Positions 11,201-21,897 are shown, numbered from the stretch's first letter. The stretch is DNA of 64,000 bases from Anaspis maculata (GCA_949128115.1 OX421967.1:10220070-10284069), one strand, 5' to 3'. A program made the numbers and translations. The notes: a model not told the origin generated them from the letters alone.

Positions 11201-12224
11201 AGTGTGTCAGAAATACAGAAGTAACAATACAAAAGAGACCATCATCAATCACGAGATACCAGAAAGACCCTGGCAAAAAGTCGCTACAGATATTGCCACA
11301 TTCAAAGATAGAGACTTTCTGATAATCATTGATTACTTTTCGAACTGGCTAGAGATCATCAAGCTAGAAAAGAAAAACACAATCACAATCATTTCAAAAT
11401 TCCGAGAAGTATTCGCACGAAATGGAGTTCCTGAAGAGTTGGTTTCCGACAACATGCCATTCGCTAGCAGGGAGTTTAAATCGTTTGCAAAAGACTGGGA
11501 CATCACGTTAACAACTTCGAGTCCTCGTTACCCTCAATCCAATGGGATGGCAGAGCGCGCGGTCCAAATAGCGAAGAATATTTTGAAGAAATCGTTTGAG
11601 AGCGGGACAGACATTTACCCCCTACTGTTGGCTTACAGGACTACGATAACCAAAAGCACAGGAACAACACCGGCACAAGCTTTGTGTAGTCGGAATTTGA
11701 GAGGCAGACTTCCTGTTATGAAGAAGTTCTTGAAGCCAAAAGTGAAAACTCAAGTGGGAAGGAATAAGCGAGAAAGCAGAAAAAGAAGTTCGGAATATTA
11801 CAATAAAAAAAAGAAAGACTTACCAGAATTGGAAAAAGGACAATCAGTTTGGATGCAGAGAGAAGACGGAAGAGTATGGGAACCGGCAAGAGTTGTAGAA
11901 AAATACCAAAGTCCAAGATCATACTATGTGGAAACGGAAGAGAACAGGTACAGAAGAAACCGCCGCCATCTTCGTCCTTCCTCTGGTCCACCACCAATCC
12001 TAAGACAAAAATATCCCGATGATGACATTATCCCGACAGAGACCGAAAACCCAATTAAGACTGACCTTAACGAAACAAACCCAATTGAGATTGACATGAC
12101 TGATCAAAATCCAACTTATAAGAATTATTGTAAAGTAGAAGTCGATTCTGAAAGAAATATGACAGGAAGACCTAAGAGATTTAATAGGTTACCGTCCAAG
12201 TTCAATGACTATGTTTTAGATTAA
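8256..12224 (+). CDS. Gag-Pol polyprotein, gypsy type, 1322 aa
   Basis: A single open frame from a true ATG 33 bp after the LTR encodes all proteins needed for retrotransposition. Order: gag; two zinc knuckles near residues 216-250 (CGKCGRSHSFGNC, CSLCRKSNHFKEQC); aspartic protease with DSGA near 305; reverse transcriptase with LPYGIKAAPEIFQ and catalytic FDD near 585; RNase H starting near 730 (TDSSQDGMG, DHKPL); integrase with an HHCC zinc domain near 948 (HEGHQ...CPVCQ) and D, D, E near 1010, 1063 and 1098; then a GPY/F-like tail (PRSYYVETEENRYRRNRRHLR). There is no frameshift between gag and pol, which is usual for some gypsy lineages. I see no stop or missing catalytic residue. FDD in place of the common YxDD is tolerated in this group. 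Confidence 0.95.
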   Translation: MDVVNKPSTLKIKGNPKVDWPRWYSGFDNFLHAAGLNDKPDERKIALLINLIGEDAQELMENFEWTQANDKKVFKTVVEKFAEYCIPLKNVTVERYNFNSIVQRESETFEEFLTNLKTKANSCDFGTLKDSLIRDRIVYGIHDKELQKRLLRDAKLTLEKAVELCIAAEQSKAQVSIMNAAGAASIEAVRKTQNKSETRQHHHDIKKYDSKSTRTCGKCGRSHSFGNCPAFGKTCSLCRKSNHFKEQCWSRRGSQKKIKEVVAEESDGDFEEELKKVFISEVRESSENRWYTNLNILNTPVKLKLDSGAEVNILPARYISQLKIPSAKIENCKTVLLSFGNHEIETVGKVKLKCRHENGKVLQVEFVIARVDSEPLLGLDSSIKFGLLKRVCENVKLESVEDVCAKNSVVFKGFGCIPGEHHLEIDKDVKPVIHPPRKVPLALQETLKKTLDQLEKNHIIEKVDYPTDWVNSLVIVEKKNGELRLCLDPKDLNQAMKREHYMIPTNQDITSRLSGKKIFTVVDMSQGFWHVKLDKESSDLCCFNTPMGRYKFLRLPYGIKAAPEIFQKEVIRIFGGISGVHIIFDDLIIAADTEKQHDEIMMNVIETAKKNNVKFNKNKIQFKVDQVKYMGHIVSKEGLKPDAEKVRAIKEMEVPKNKEDVRRFLGMINYLHHFIPNISKMNAPLRELIKKETAWHWNEKHQEAFEELKMTLCSTPTLVYYDPKLPVTIQTDSSQDGMGCCLLQNGHPISYASRSLTKSEKNMAQIEKELLAIVFSLQKFHYYVYGKNVIKIETDHKPLITITKKEITSCTARLQRMLLQLLKYNLEVVYVPGKQMFIADTLSRAYLKDPVQDDPELDVVVHSIAENLAISQERKRKIKDATLDDEVLKKVMNFCKTNWPTDKSKMPEDTIRYWKIKNELITDGDLLFNGDKLVIPLKIREEFLDEIHEGHQGIEKCKARARESLYWPGISQDIEKKVNGCPVCQKYRSNNTKETIINHEIPERPWQKVATDIATFKDRDFLIIIDYFSNWLEIIKLEKKNTITIISKFREVFARNGVPEELVSDNMPFASREFKSFAKDWDITLTTSSPRYPQSNGMAERAVQIAKNILKKSFESGTDIYPLLLAYRTTITKSTGTTPAQALCSRNLRGRLPVMKKFLKPKVKTQVGRNKRESRKRSSEYYNKKKKDLPELEKGQSVWMQREDGRVWEPARVVEKYQSPRSYYVETEENRYRRNRRHLRPSSGPPPILRQKYPDDDIIPTETENPIKTDLNETNPIEIDMTDQNPTYKNYCKVEVDSERNMTGRPKRFNRLPSKFNDYVLD

Positions 12225-12401
12225 GGTATTGATGTGTTTACCCAAGTTGATTGTAATAGCTAAGAGAAGAATTTGTGAGTTGGGAGTTCGATCACACATT
12301 CTGAATAATTTGTTAGTATGTAGGAAATTCATGAGTTTGATTTCGTGTTTAATTTGTATGTGTTAATTGTTCGTTAAATGTTTAATCTTTTGTTTATAAT
12401 T

Positions 12402-12417
12402 AAAAAAAAAAAGGAGA
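12402..12417 (+). promoter_or_regulatory. Polypurine tract
   Basis: An A-run followed by GGAGA lies immediately before the 3' LTR (TG at 12418), the expected place for second-strand priming. Confidence 0.75.
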
Positions 12418-12547
12418 TGTTGCATATCAGTTAGGTCACTAGGTTGGCAGTAGTGAGTGACGGTTGAAGTAAGACACTTGAATGACATACACAAACATAA
12501 CCTAAGAATGTACAGATGTCAACATGATATAAAATAAAACTACAATT

Positions 12548-13120
12548 GACCATATTAACTATTCAAAGCGCAGTCGCAGATCGGGGAGAGAGACAACCAC
12601 ATGTGCTGGGTCGAAACTCCCATAAGAATATGCATGTTGATTGACTTTGTAAAATGATCAATTCAAGGTGCAAATTGACAATTTCAACGATTGTATAACA
12701 TAACAAGTGTGTAAAAAGAAATACCTGATCTACTTTTCACCATAATGAAATGAAAAATCTTGCTGTGAAGTTGATGCGAAGCATTTTAAAATGGGGTTTT
12801 TTGGATCCAAAACAATTTCAAATTACCCGCCATATTTTATTGCACAACTTCCGCTAACGAGAATTTTGACAGCGCTTGAAAGCGAACCGAGCGTCAGCCG
12901 TCACGTAAAAGTTATACTTGAAAACGTTAAAACGTCCCAAGACCCCCAAGAATAAAGAAAACACCTTGAAATCGTAAATTCTGACAGCGACAGCAAAGTT
13001 CCGTTTTCTATGCATGCTGAGGCGCGCAAGATCTTCAACTGCAGTGCGCATGGTCACAGGCACATACCTAACTTACAAATGACTAGTGGAAGGGGAAAGT
13101 GCGAATAATTAATATGGTCT
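12548..13120. mobile_element. TIR element inside the 3' LTR, GACCATATTAA ends
   Basis: The LTR sequence ...TACAATT|CAAG... is split here. The insert starts GACCATATTAACTATTC and ends with the complement (GAATAATTAATATGGTC plus one T). A 3-bp duplication ATT lies on either side (12545-12547, 13121-13123). A shorter relative lies at 58719-58876. There is no transposase; the element is non-autonomous. Because the host LTRs are identical, this family moved very recently. Confidence 0.85.
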
Positions 13121-13428
13121 ATTCAAGTTTATAAATGTTTATTATTAATAACTACATAAATAGAGTATATTACAGGACCCCTCCCATGGCCAGTTTTTCC
13201 CGGCCCCTACACTCCTGATTCTCGAGAAGCTCTGTACAGTTCTATCTCTGTGTGCGTCCATCATATAGCTAAAAAAAATAAACCAGACTCCCACTATTTT
13301 AATTTTTTTTAATAAATATGAACCCTCTGCTTTTGATCATTGGTTGATTTGATGAGATTCCAAAGATAGATCGATATTGGGAGTCAAACTCAATTTTTTC
13401 AAATCTGAATTTTTAGTTCTGTCCTATG

Positions 13429-13942
13429 CAGAGATGTGGGTTAAAAAAAACGTGTTCGTTTTTTTTGTTTCTTATTACGTTTTTTTTGTATTAAAACAAA
13501 GCCCCTCGTTTTTTTTGTTTCAATTGTTTTTTTTTCCTTTTGTTTTGTGTAATATTCCAACAATTTCCAGCTTCCTCCTCTAACAACAACATTTCCATGC
13601 CACGATTGCAATGCTCGAAGCTTGAGGTATGTAAGTTATGTTACAAACAGCACAAACAAAAACAGCCGAGCTGTCAATTATGCCATGCATATGTCAGTTA
13701 TGTCATGTGAGTGATATGTCATTCGCGGTTCAAGTGCAAAGTTGCGATTTATTACTATCTGTTTTATGCTAGGTATGTTATAAATACATGAAATAATATC
13801 AGAAAAATAGTTCAACACGATTTAGGAACGTAGATCACCATTTAATGAGAAAAAAACAAAAAAAAACATTAAAAACAAAAAAAACCGGTTTTTATTTCAT
13901 TAAAAACGCCAATTAAAAAAAAACCGTTTTTTAACATCTCTG
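13429..13942. mobile_element. hAT-type non-autonomous element, copy 1
   Basis: 514 bp with TIRs beginning CAGAGATG (CAGAGATGTGGGTTAAAAAA on the left, ...TTTTTTAACATCTCTG on the right) and an exact 8-bp duplication GTCCTATG on both sides (13421-13428, 13943-13950). The CAGAGATG end and 8-bp duplication are the hAT superfamily hallmark. Poly-T and poly-A blocks flank a unique core. A close inverted relative is at 14211-14722. Confidence 0.92.
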
Positions 13943-14210
13943 GTCCTATGAATTTGAAGTTTTGGAACTTTCTTCCGTTTTCTAGATTGGACCCCCGTCC
14001 TCTCAGTAACTGAGTTTATCGATTCAGGGTTTTTCAAATTATTTCTTTATTATTCCTTAAATCGGAAGCTCTGGAATGTTACCTACTTCTTCCACTCGAT
14101 TTCAACCCTCCACCTCTGATAACTAGGTAACTACTCCAATTCACAACTTAGTGCTGTATACTCAATTAATTAAGCGAGCTCTTTCAATGTACGTCGTTTA
14201 TTCTCAAGAG

Positions 14211-14722
14211 CAGAGATGTTAAAAAACGTTTTTTTTTTAATTGGCGTTTTTAAAGAAATAAAAACCGGTTTTTTTTGTTTTTATTGGTTTTTTTGTTTTT
14301 TTCTCATTAAATTGTGATCTACGTACCCAAATCGTATTGAACTATTTTTCTGATATTATTTCATGTATTTATAACATACCTAGCATAAAACAGATAGTAA
14401 TAAATCGCAACTTTGCACTTGAACCGCGAATGACATATCACTCACATGACATAACTGACATACGCATGGCATAATTGACAGCTCGGCTGTTTTTGTTTGT
14501 GCTGTTTGTAACATAACTTACATCCTCAAGCTTCGAGCGTTGCAATCGTGGCATGGAAATGTTGTTGTTAGAGGAGGAAGCTGGAAATTGTTGGAATATT
14601 ACACAAAACAAAAGGAAAAAAAAACAATTAAAACAAAAAAAACGAGGGGCTTTGTTTTAATACAAAAAAAACGTAATAAGAAACAAAAAAAACGAACACG
14701 TTTTTTTTAACCCACATCTCTG
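14211..14722. mobile_element. hAT-type non-autonomous element, copy 2 (in LTR)
   Basis: 512 bp starting CAGAGATGTT and ending CATCTCTG, with an exact 8-bp duplication CTCAAGAG (14203-14210, 14723-14730). Removing it restores a normal 139-bp LTR. It is the inverted counterpart of 13429-13942, and the pair can form a long hairpin with a 268-base loop. Confidence 0.93.
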
Positions 14723-14989
14723 CTCAAGAGTCGGTGGTAAAGTGATAACTTTTTACATGATATAAAATATGGTAGAAACCCTATCACTGACTTCTTATAC
14801 ATACACAACACCTCCACACTTGAGCTTTTAAACACAGATATAAACAATAACAATAAACAATACAATTTTAAAATTCACAATTTATAAAAATGTAAGTTTT
14901 CTCTTCTAGTGTGACAATTATACAACGCAACACTAACATATACTATGAGTACATACATGTATGAAGTATGAAAACCTATTCATCATGTA

Positions 14990-17900
14990 TTACTTTTCAC
15001 ATCGGTAATCATCTAAATACCTTGGTTTGGCTGTTATTCTTTTTGGTCTTTGCCTTTGCGTTGTAATTTTTGTTTCTTGTGAATTCGGTGGAGGAACTGT
15101 CAAGGTTTCTTCATCTTGTGTGCCCCCCGGGACCGCAATCCTCTCATTACTGTGCCGGGATGGTCGCGTCATGTCTAAAACAATTTCATTAACAATGTCA
15201 TCGCCGAGAAGTGGCCCCGTCACGTCCAACACATCAGCATTCCCACCAACATTACCGACTTAATCCGCGTCAACAGAATACGGTGCGATTTTCACCTTCT
15301 GCCTCGGCCCCTGGGTGTGCTCTGTCCGCCCGTCACTGATCTCCGTCCTCCCGATAAGCTGGTTTACATGCCTTTTAATGTCACCATTTTTTGTCTTGCA
15401 AAGATAAACGCAGTTTCCCAATCTTGACGTGATCTCGGCTTCTATCCACTTCTTCTTGTTGACTGCTGTATAGTCTCTCGCCATCACCAAATCTCCCACC
15501 TTGAAGCTTCTCGGTATCTTCGGATTCTCTCGAGGATTTTCTACCGGTCTTCCACTTTCACTTCGCCCTCTTTCTCTTACCAAACTCAGAGTTGTGCGTA
15601 TCTCTCTACCCAACATCCTCTTTGCTGGTGTTTCTTTCGTTGTTCTGTGAATCGTATTTCTGTAAGAGATAAGGTAACGAGACACTATAGTTGATGCTGG
15701 TCTTCCATCGTTCTCCTTGTCCAACATTTCGGCATAGATCTTCGATTTAAATGTCTTCACGCCATTTTCCGCCAATCCATTACTCTGTGGGTGAGCCACT
15801 GGTGATGTTTTATGAATCACTCCGTTTGCTTTCAAAAAAGTCTCAATCTGCTTTGGAACAAAGGAACTTCCATTGTCTGTCACCACGATCTCAGGCAAAC
15901 CAAACCTTGAAAACATTTCTCTCAGCCTTTCTTCAAGAGCGTCGGCATTCATTGATCTCATGGGGAAAATTTCGGGCCATTTACTATATGCGTCCACTGC
16001 TATCAGATACATGGTACCTTTGATTGGCCCTAAGTAATCTAGGTGTACTCTTTCCCATGGTCTCGTCGTTGTTTGCCACGGCACTGGCTCTGCCTTAGGA
16101 GGATCTTGTCTATTATGCAAACATGGGACACAGCTGCTCGTAATTTGTTCAATGTCTCTATATGCTCGGCCACCAAAACAAAGCTGAGGCCCTGCTCTTC
16201 ATTCTGACTATTCCGAAATGGCCTGCGTGAAGCTCTCTCAGCAATTTTGTTCTCATTGAAGTTGGTATTATTATCCGATGACCCCACAGTAAAGTTCCCT
16301 GTTCGAACTTAAGCTCGTTGCGTTTTCCAAAATATGTACATAGGATTTTATATTTTCTGGAGTCTTCTTCGGCCATCCCTTTCTAATGTACTTCTCAACC
16401 TTCATGAGAGTGCGGTGTCCTTTTCCGTTTCTTTCGCAATTTCATTTCCATCCAACGGCCACTCTTCCTGAGAACTAGCAAAATTCACAAAATTGCCACG
16501 CTTGTCTTCAATCTCGGGTGAAATATATTTTATTTCGGCTGGAACCCTCGAGAATGCTCCGCTATGATGTTGTTCCTTCCTCTGATAAATTCGATTCTGT
16601 AATTAAATCCGGATAAAAACAAAGCCCTTCTCTGAATTCTACTTGCGTGTATCTGTGGAATTCCTCGCTCTTCTCCAAATAGATGTATCAATGCTTTATG
16701 ATCTGTTTGGATGGTAAATTTTCGGCCAATTAAATAATGTTGGAACTTGTAAACGCCATAGTAAATTGATAAAGCCTCCCTGTGTATTGTGGAGTAATTT
16801 TTTTCTGCCGGCATTAGCGTTCTTGAAATGCACCCTATCATTCTTTGCTTTCCATAAGGCATCAGATGGCTCAACACAGCCGATATTCCCAACTGGGATG
16901 CGTCTGTCGTCAAAATCACAGGTCGATTTGGATCGTAATGCACAAGTATCGCATCCGATGACAAAGTTTCCTTGATCCTTCCGAACGCTCTGGCACATTC
17001 TGCATTCCACTTGAAACTTACATCTTTTTTTAGTAACTGGTACAAAGGACTCAACTCTGCCGCAAGGTTTGGCACATACCTAGCGTGATAATTTACCATT
17101 CCACAAAAACCACCATTGCGAATCTCAGTCACATTGCTTGGAGTTTTTGCAAGCTTGATTGCTCGAATTTTATCTTCCGACTTTTTTAGTCCATCCTTCG
17201 ATATCACATGGCCTAAATACGTTACTTCCTTCTTAAAAAATTCGCATTTTTCTCTGCTTACGGTCAATTTTGCATCGCTCAATCTTTCTAGTACCGTTTT
17301 CAATACTTCCACATGTTCCTGCATGTCTCGTCCGGTAATCAAGATATCATCCTGAAAACAAACTACTTTTGGCACTCCTTGGAACAATTGTTCGATATGT
17401 CTCTGAAAAACTGAGCTAGCCGGAGATATCCCGTACATCATTCAATTTACTCGATACAGACCTCTATGTGTACTCCATGTTAGTAATTTTGAGGATTCTT
17501 CGTCCACTTCAAATTGCGTATAGGCCTGATTTAAATCGATTTTTGTAAACAGCTGCCCTCCATGCAGTTTTGCGAACAGTTCATCAATCCTTGGCAAAGG
17601 ATAATTTATATCTACGAGATACTTGTTCAGCGTGCTTTTGTAATCGCCACATACTCTCAATCCGCTATTGTTTTTCACTACAACTACCAAAGGTGTACCC
17701 CATTGACTTGTTTCAGTTGGTGTTATGACATTGAGTTTCTCGAGTCTTTCCAACTCTTGATCCAACTTTTCGCGATAGGCGAACGAAACCTGTCGAGGCC
17801 GACAGAACACGGGTCGGGCGTCCGGCTTCAATCGCAACGAAATTCTGGAATACCTAAAACATCCCAACGCATTAGAAAAAACAACAGGAAACTGACGGAC

Positions 17901-19194
17901 CAACTCATCGACGATGCCATCGCCATTCCGAGCTACTACCGCGTTGACGGCTTTCAATTTCAATCTGAAGGTTTCAATCCAATCCCGGCCAAGCAACGGG
18001 AGGACCACCCCCAGGAACCACATAGAATCTGCACACATTACAAACATTATTGAATTCTACATTCATATTAAAATATCCTTTTGGGATAACACATTCACCA
18101 ACATAAGTCTTCAGAGTCATGTAATCCTTCCTCAACCTGTAATTCGCGAACTCTTGAGCGTACATTCTTTCGCTCACACAACTGACAGCGGCGCCAGTGT
18201 CAATTTGCATTGAGTACTTCTTTCCACCTACTCCTACAAGGATGGAAAAAGGATTATCTGACTTATTGCTAATTACAAATAAATCGTGATCATCTTGTTT
18301 ACAATCTTCAATTTCTGCTTTCGCTTCCACGTTGTTGACTTCCTTTCTTCTTCTCGGACATACACGAGATAAGTGACCTTGGATGCTGCAAGAATTGCAT
18401 TTATACGCTTTGTATCGACATCTTGCTTCGCCACCTGGATGGGCGTAACCACATCTGTTACAACTGCTGGTCTGGAACTCATCATCTAGCTGGCGGCCAT
18501 TTTGTCGTTGCTGCGGCGGACCTTGCTGGAGTCGCCGATTTGGACTTTTATGACGTTGCGCCGGCGCTCGCTGCTGCGCTGCGCATCGACCATTTGTGCG
18601 CACGCCTTCTAGTTTGTTCACGACAACCTGCAAAGATGCTTCTTTTTGTAGCGCAATTTTCAGGAGTTTTTCTAGCGTTTCTTCTGCTTCTACTTCACAT
18701 AGCCTTTCCTGGACTTTCGATTTTCGCATTCCGACTACAAATTTTTCTCTCAGCATGGAAGTTAAACGCGCGTCAAACTTGCAATTGACCGATCCCTGGC
18801 GTACCCTTGCGTACCATTCGCTTATGGTTTCGTTTGCTTCTTGGGTCAACGGAATTCATTCATGGAATTTTATGCGCTCCCTCCATACTGATACTTGCGG
18901 TCCAAATTGCGTCATTAACAGCTTGCAAAGGTCTTCATAGCTCTTCGTTTTAGGTAAGTCTGGAAAGCAAAGATTGCGCAATACCTGGTAGGCTTCACTG
19001 CCGGCTACCGTTATTAACGTGGCTACTCTTCGTTCGTCTCTGGTTATGCCATTTGCTTCGAAATACTGGTCTAGACGTTCCCTGTAGATAATCCAGTCGT
19101 CCTCTTTATAGTTGAACTCGCTTATATGCCCAATAGTTCCCATGGCCACGACTGTTCTTTCCTCAACGACTTCGACTTCGACTCCGGTAGACAT
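14990..19194 (-). pseudogene. Broken gag-pol of the older gypsy element
   Basis: Gag probably starts at the ATG at 19194-19192. A zinc-knuckle region (CNRCGYAHPGG, CNSCSIQGHLSRVC) follows at about 18.4 kb, protease with DTGAA near 18.2 kb, reverse transcriptase across 17.9-17.3 kb (catalytic FQDD), RNase H to about 16.5 kb (TTDASQLG, DHKALIHL), then integrase 16.3-15.3 kb (HAGHFG, CVPC, then LDYLG and TDNGSS, YRNT). In-frame stops lie at about 18856, 17442, 16530 and 15260, and frame changes near 18010 and 16160. At 17442 the stop is a TGA where the family has Arg, consistent with CGA to TGA decay. The element cannot make its own proteins. Confidence 0.88.
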
Positions 19195-19399
19195 TGTGGT
19201 AGGTACTTGCTTTACTTCGTCGCCAAATTGCTGTATACTCAATTAATTAAGCGAGCTCTTTAAATGTACATCGTTTATTCTCAAGAGTCGGTGGTAAAGT
19301 GATAACTTTTTACATGATATAAAATATGGTAGAAACCTTATCACTGACTTCTTAAACATACACAACACTTACCAGTGATAGAAAAAAAGGTACGAAGAA

Positions 19400-20530
19400 C
19401 TGTTGTCTACTCTCCATCATTCATCTCCACATAGAGCCATTTTTCTTGCGGCAGCTGAACATGAAGCTGTGGCATGGTTAGATGCATTACCGTCAGAGGA
19501 CATTCCTTGTATGTTGGAACCGAGATTGGAACCTTGTGGTCTTTTTCTATCCGATGGTAGGTGAGCGTCTGGACGGGATGACTCTGATCCCATGGGAAAG
19601 AGGTATTTACCTCGTCTGGGATGTTACCTGTGTGAATACCGTTACCGCCACACATCTGCATTCTGCAAGGCAGTTGCTCACATTCTGGTTGCTGCCGCCG
19701 CTACTGCTGCACGATTGAAAAAATCCAAGTATTCAAAAATTTAGGAAGACCATGATTTCCTCCCCTTCGCTGTTGAAACATTCTGGACATGGGGTTTAGA
19801 TGCCAAAGTACTTGTGAATATTTTAGAGAAAAATTCAATTGATGATATCCCTTGCCTACGTGAGCCCACTGGTCTCTTCAGAAATGATGGCAAGCGTCCG
19901 GATGGCCTAACCCTAACTTCCTGATCAAAAGGTCGGTCTCTGGTGTGGGATGCGACCTGCGTAGACACCATAGCAGTTTCCTACATTAAGCTTACATCAA
20001 AAACGCCCAAAGCTGCAGCTGAAAACGCCGCACGCAACAAACATCAAAAATATTCCGACATCAAAAAAGGATATGAATTCGTAGCCTTTTCTGTGGAAAC
20101 AATAGGCCCTTGGAGTGAAGAAGCTTCAGTTTTTGTAAATTTTCTATGTTCAAAATTGAAAATGGTGACTGGTGATCCACGTTCGGGTAGATTTTTCAAA
20201 CTAAAAATTTCACTTGCCATTCAACGTGGAAATGCTGCTAGCATATTGGGCACCTTGCGCTCAATTTCATTCCAAAAAATGGAAGAAATATTTTATATTG
20301 TTACATAAATGTTTTTATTTATTTATACTTCTTTTTTTTAATACTATATTATCTTTGTAAAATTTACCTATTAATAAATGTTTTATAATTAATATATTGA
20401 TAAATCAGGAATCTAGCAAGCAACTACGTATCTTCAACAACATATTAACATGGCGATACAACGGGGAAATGCTGCCAGTATTCTAGGGACTGTTGGTAAA
20501 GAAGATGGAATAAAAGAAAAATTTGAGTTT
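19400..20530 (+). pseudogene. Fragments of a transposon-associated nuclease-like ORF
   Basis: Translated pieces match a C-terminal domain often found beside reverse transcriptases in invertebrate genomes: GKRPDGLTL then SLVWDATCVDTIA, ending in ISLAIQRGNAASILGTL. The PDG...WD spacing resembles a PD-(D/E)XK nuclease core; that is inference. At least three pieces are present: about 19470-19740 (LEPCGLFLSDG, frame broken), 19741-20308 (longest, open from about 19943) and 20449-20500 (MAIQRGNAASILGTVG). The order is scrambled and frames are broken, so this is a relic. Confidence 0.55.
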
Positions 20531-20638
20531 TCGATTTTTTTATTGATTTTTACAATATAATATAATGAAAAAAAAAATTGAAAAATTACACATCACAGTT
20601 CTACATTTTAAAATGATCCATTCGACATGAAATATGGT

Positions 20639-20950
20639 CTAGTCGATGTGAAAGATGCCACACTCGATGCCAGAGCAGTGGCTGCCAAACGATGCTAAAA
20701 CAAGATTGACACTGTCGTTAATGAATATAGAAAAAAGGAAGGGTCCCAAAGCAGAGCCCTGGGGAACACTTGAGGGAATATTAAACTCCTCCGAAAAAAA
20801 TCCGTTAACTTTAACCCGTTGAGTCCTTCCTCGTAAATGGCTACCCAGCCACGACATCAGTGAACCGCAAAATCTATAAGCCTCTAGTTTCATAATGATA
20901 ATGAAAATCTTTCGATATAAGTTGGAATCTTTCAAAAAAAATCGATCCAA
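20639..20950 (-). pseudogene. Non-LTR retrotransposon reverse-transcriptase fragment
   Basis: Contains the RT core motif SVPQGSALGPFLFSIFIND preceded by SWLGSHLRGRTQRVKVNGFF, the classic palm region of jockey/I-type elements. Only about 100 codons remain, and nothing on either side extends the reverse transcriptase. It is a truncated dead copy. Confidence 0.8.
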
Positions 20951-21179
20951 GCAAAAAGAACGTCTGAGTTATTGAGCTCTGCACGAAACGTGGTCGGGGA
21001 TCTGGTGAGCGGCCGTTTCTGGTGGTATCGGCCAGAAGAAAATTTGAAAATTCTTAACGCCCGACTGGGGAAAGTTTCGTGCCAGGAATTTTCAAGCGGT
21101 CGACTTGACGCCGGAAGAACTTGACGCCAGTTGGAGCTATACCGACAGGGGACACAAGGGGCTCGATGGGGGTCCAAAT

Positions 21180-21860
21180 GTCATATGAAGGCACAAAAAG
21201 GTGCTGACCTACTGAAGCTGCTGAAGCCAGAAAAGTGCAAAGGGGCTCAGCAGAGCTTCAGCCGGCATTGAAGGCACAAGGGGGCTCAATATGGGGCTCT
21301 GAATCTCTGAACAGAAAAAGGCAAACGGGGGCTCACTGGAATCCTGGAAGCTACGGAGAAATCCAAAGGGACTCAGCATCAGGCGGCTTCAAACGACATT
21401 GAAGAAACAAGGGAACTCGGCAGGGTTCATTGAAGCTACGATAGCAACGGAATTCAAGGAGGCAAAGCAGTGCTGAGAACGACATTGAATGCACAATGGA
21501 ACTCTGAATAATACAAGAAGGCAAAATAGGGCCTGCTGGCATTCTGAAAGCCACGCGAAAACATAAGGGGCTTATCAGGGCTCCAAACTCGAGTCCAAAC
21601 TACATACAAGAACAGAACGGGGCCTGATAGGGCTTCGAATACCAGACTCAGGTAAGTACTAGCAGAGTGCTTGCTGAAGCTCAGAAAGCCACGGAAAAAT
21701 GCAAGAGGCTCAGTGGAGCTTCGAACGATATTGAAGAATTGAGAAAAAAATTAAAAGACACAAGCGACCCAATGGGGCTCTAAAGAACACAAGAAGGCAA
21801 ACGAGGGCTCACTGGAATTCCGAAAGCTATTCTAGGCTTCAAAAGGCTGAAAAGTCGCGT
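21180..21860 (+). repeat. GGGGCTC/GGCTTC degenerate tandem repeat
   Basis: Loose units of about 55-60 bp carrying GGGGCTCA, CTTCAAAC(G)ACATTGAAG and AAGGCA(A/C)A repeat about ten times just downstream of the kinase gene. They may be transcribed as part of its 3' region. Related blocks are at 5.9-6.3, 42.95-43.2 and 58.5 kb. Confidence 0.65.
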
Positions 21861-21885
21861 CATTGTGCTACTGGAGATTACTCAC

Positions 21886-21897
21886 CTTGTAGACGAT
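21886..21897 (-). other. Short 3'-UTR stretch ending at a splice donor
   Basis: After the kinase stop (21900-21898) comes ATCGTCTACAAG followed by GTGAGT. A good donor this close behind a stop would not trigger decay by the usual 50-nt rule. The matching acceptor was not located. Confidence 0.45.

Larger units (their letters stand above)
8042..13174 (+). mobile_element. Complete Ty3/gypsy LTR retrotransposon
   Basis: A full element: 5' LTR 8042-8222, primer-binding site, one gag-pol frame, polypurine tract and 3' LTR (12418-12547 plus 13121-13174, split by an insertion). The 5-bp target duplication GGACC flanks both ends (8037-8041 and 13175-13179). The LTRs begin TGTTG and end ATTACA and show no difference in 181 positions by eye, so the insertion is young. 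There is no envelope frame. It could still be mobile, although the 3' LTR is now interrupted. Confidence 0.95.
14152..19367 (-). mobile_element. Decayed Ty3/gypsy element, minus strand
   Basis: The LTRs are 139 bp: the 5' LTR at 19229-19367 and the 3' LTR at 14152-14810, the latter enlarged by a hAT insertion. They differ at four positions by eye (about 3%), so the element is older than its neighbour at 8-13 kb. The flanks CTTAG (14147-14151) and CTTAC (19368-19372) look like a mutated 5-bp target duplication. A purine-rich AAGTGTGGAGG (14811-14821, minus) precedes the 3' LTR. Confidence 0.88.
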
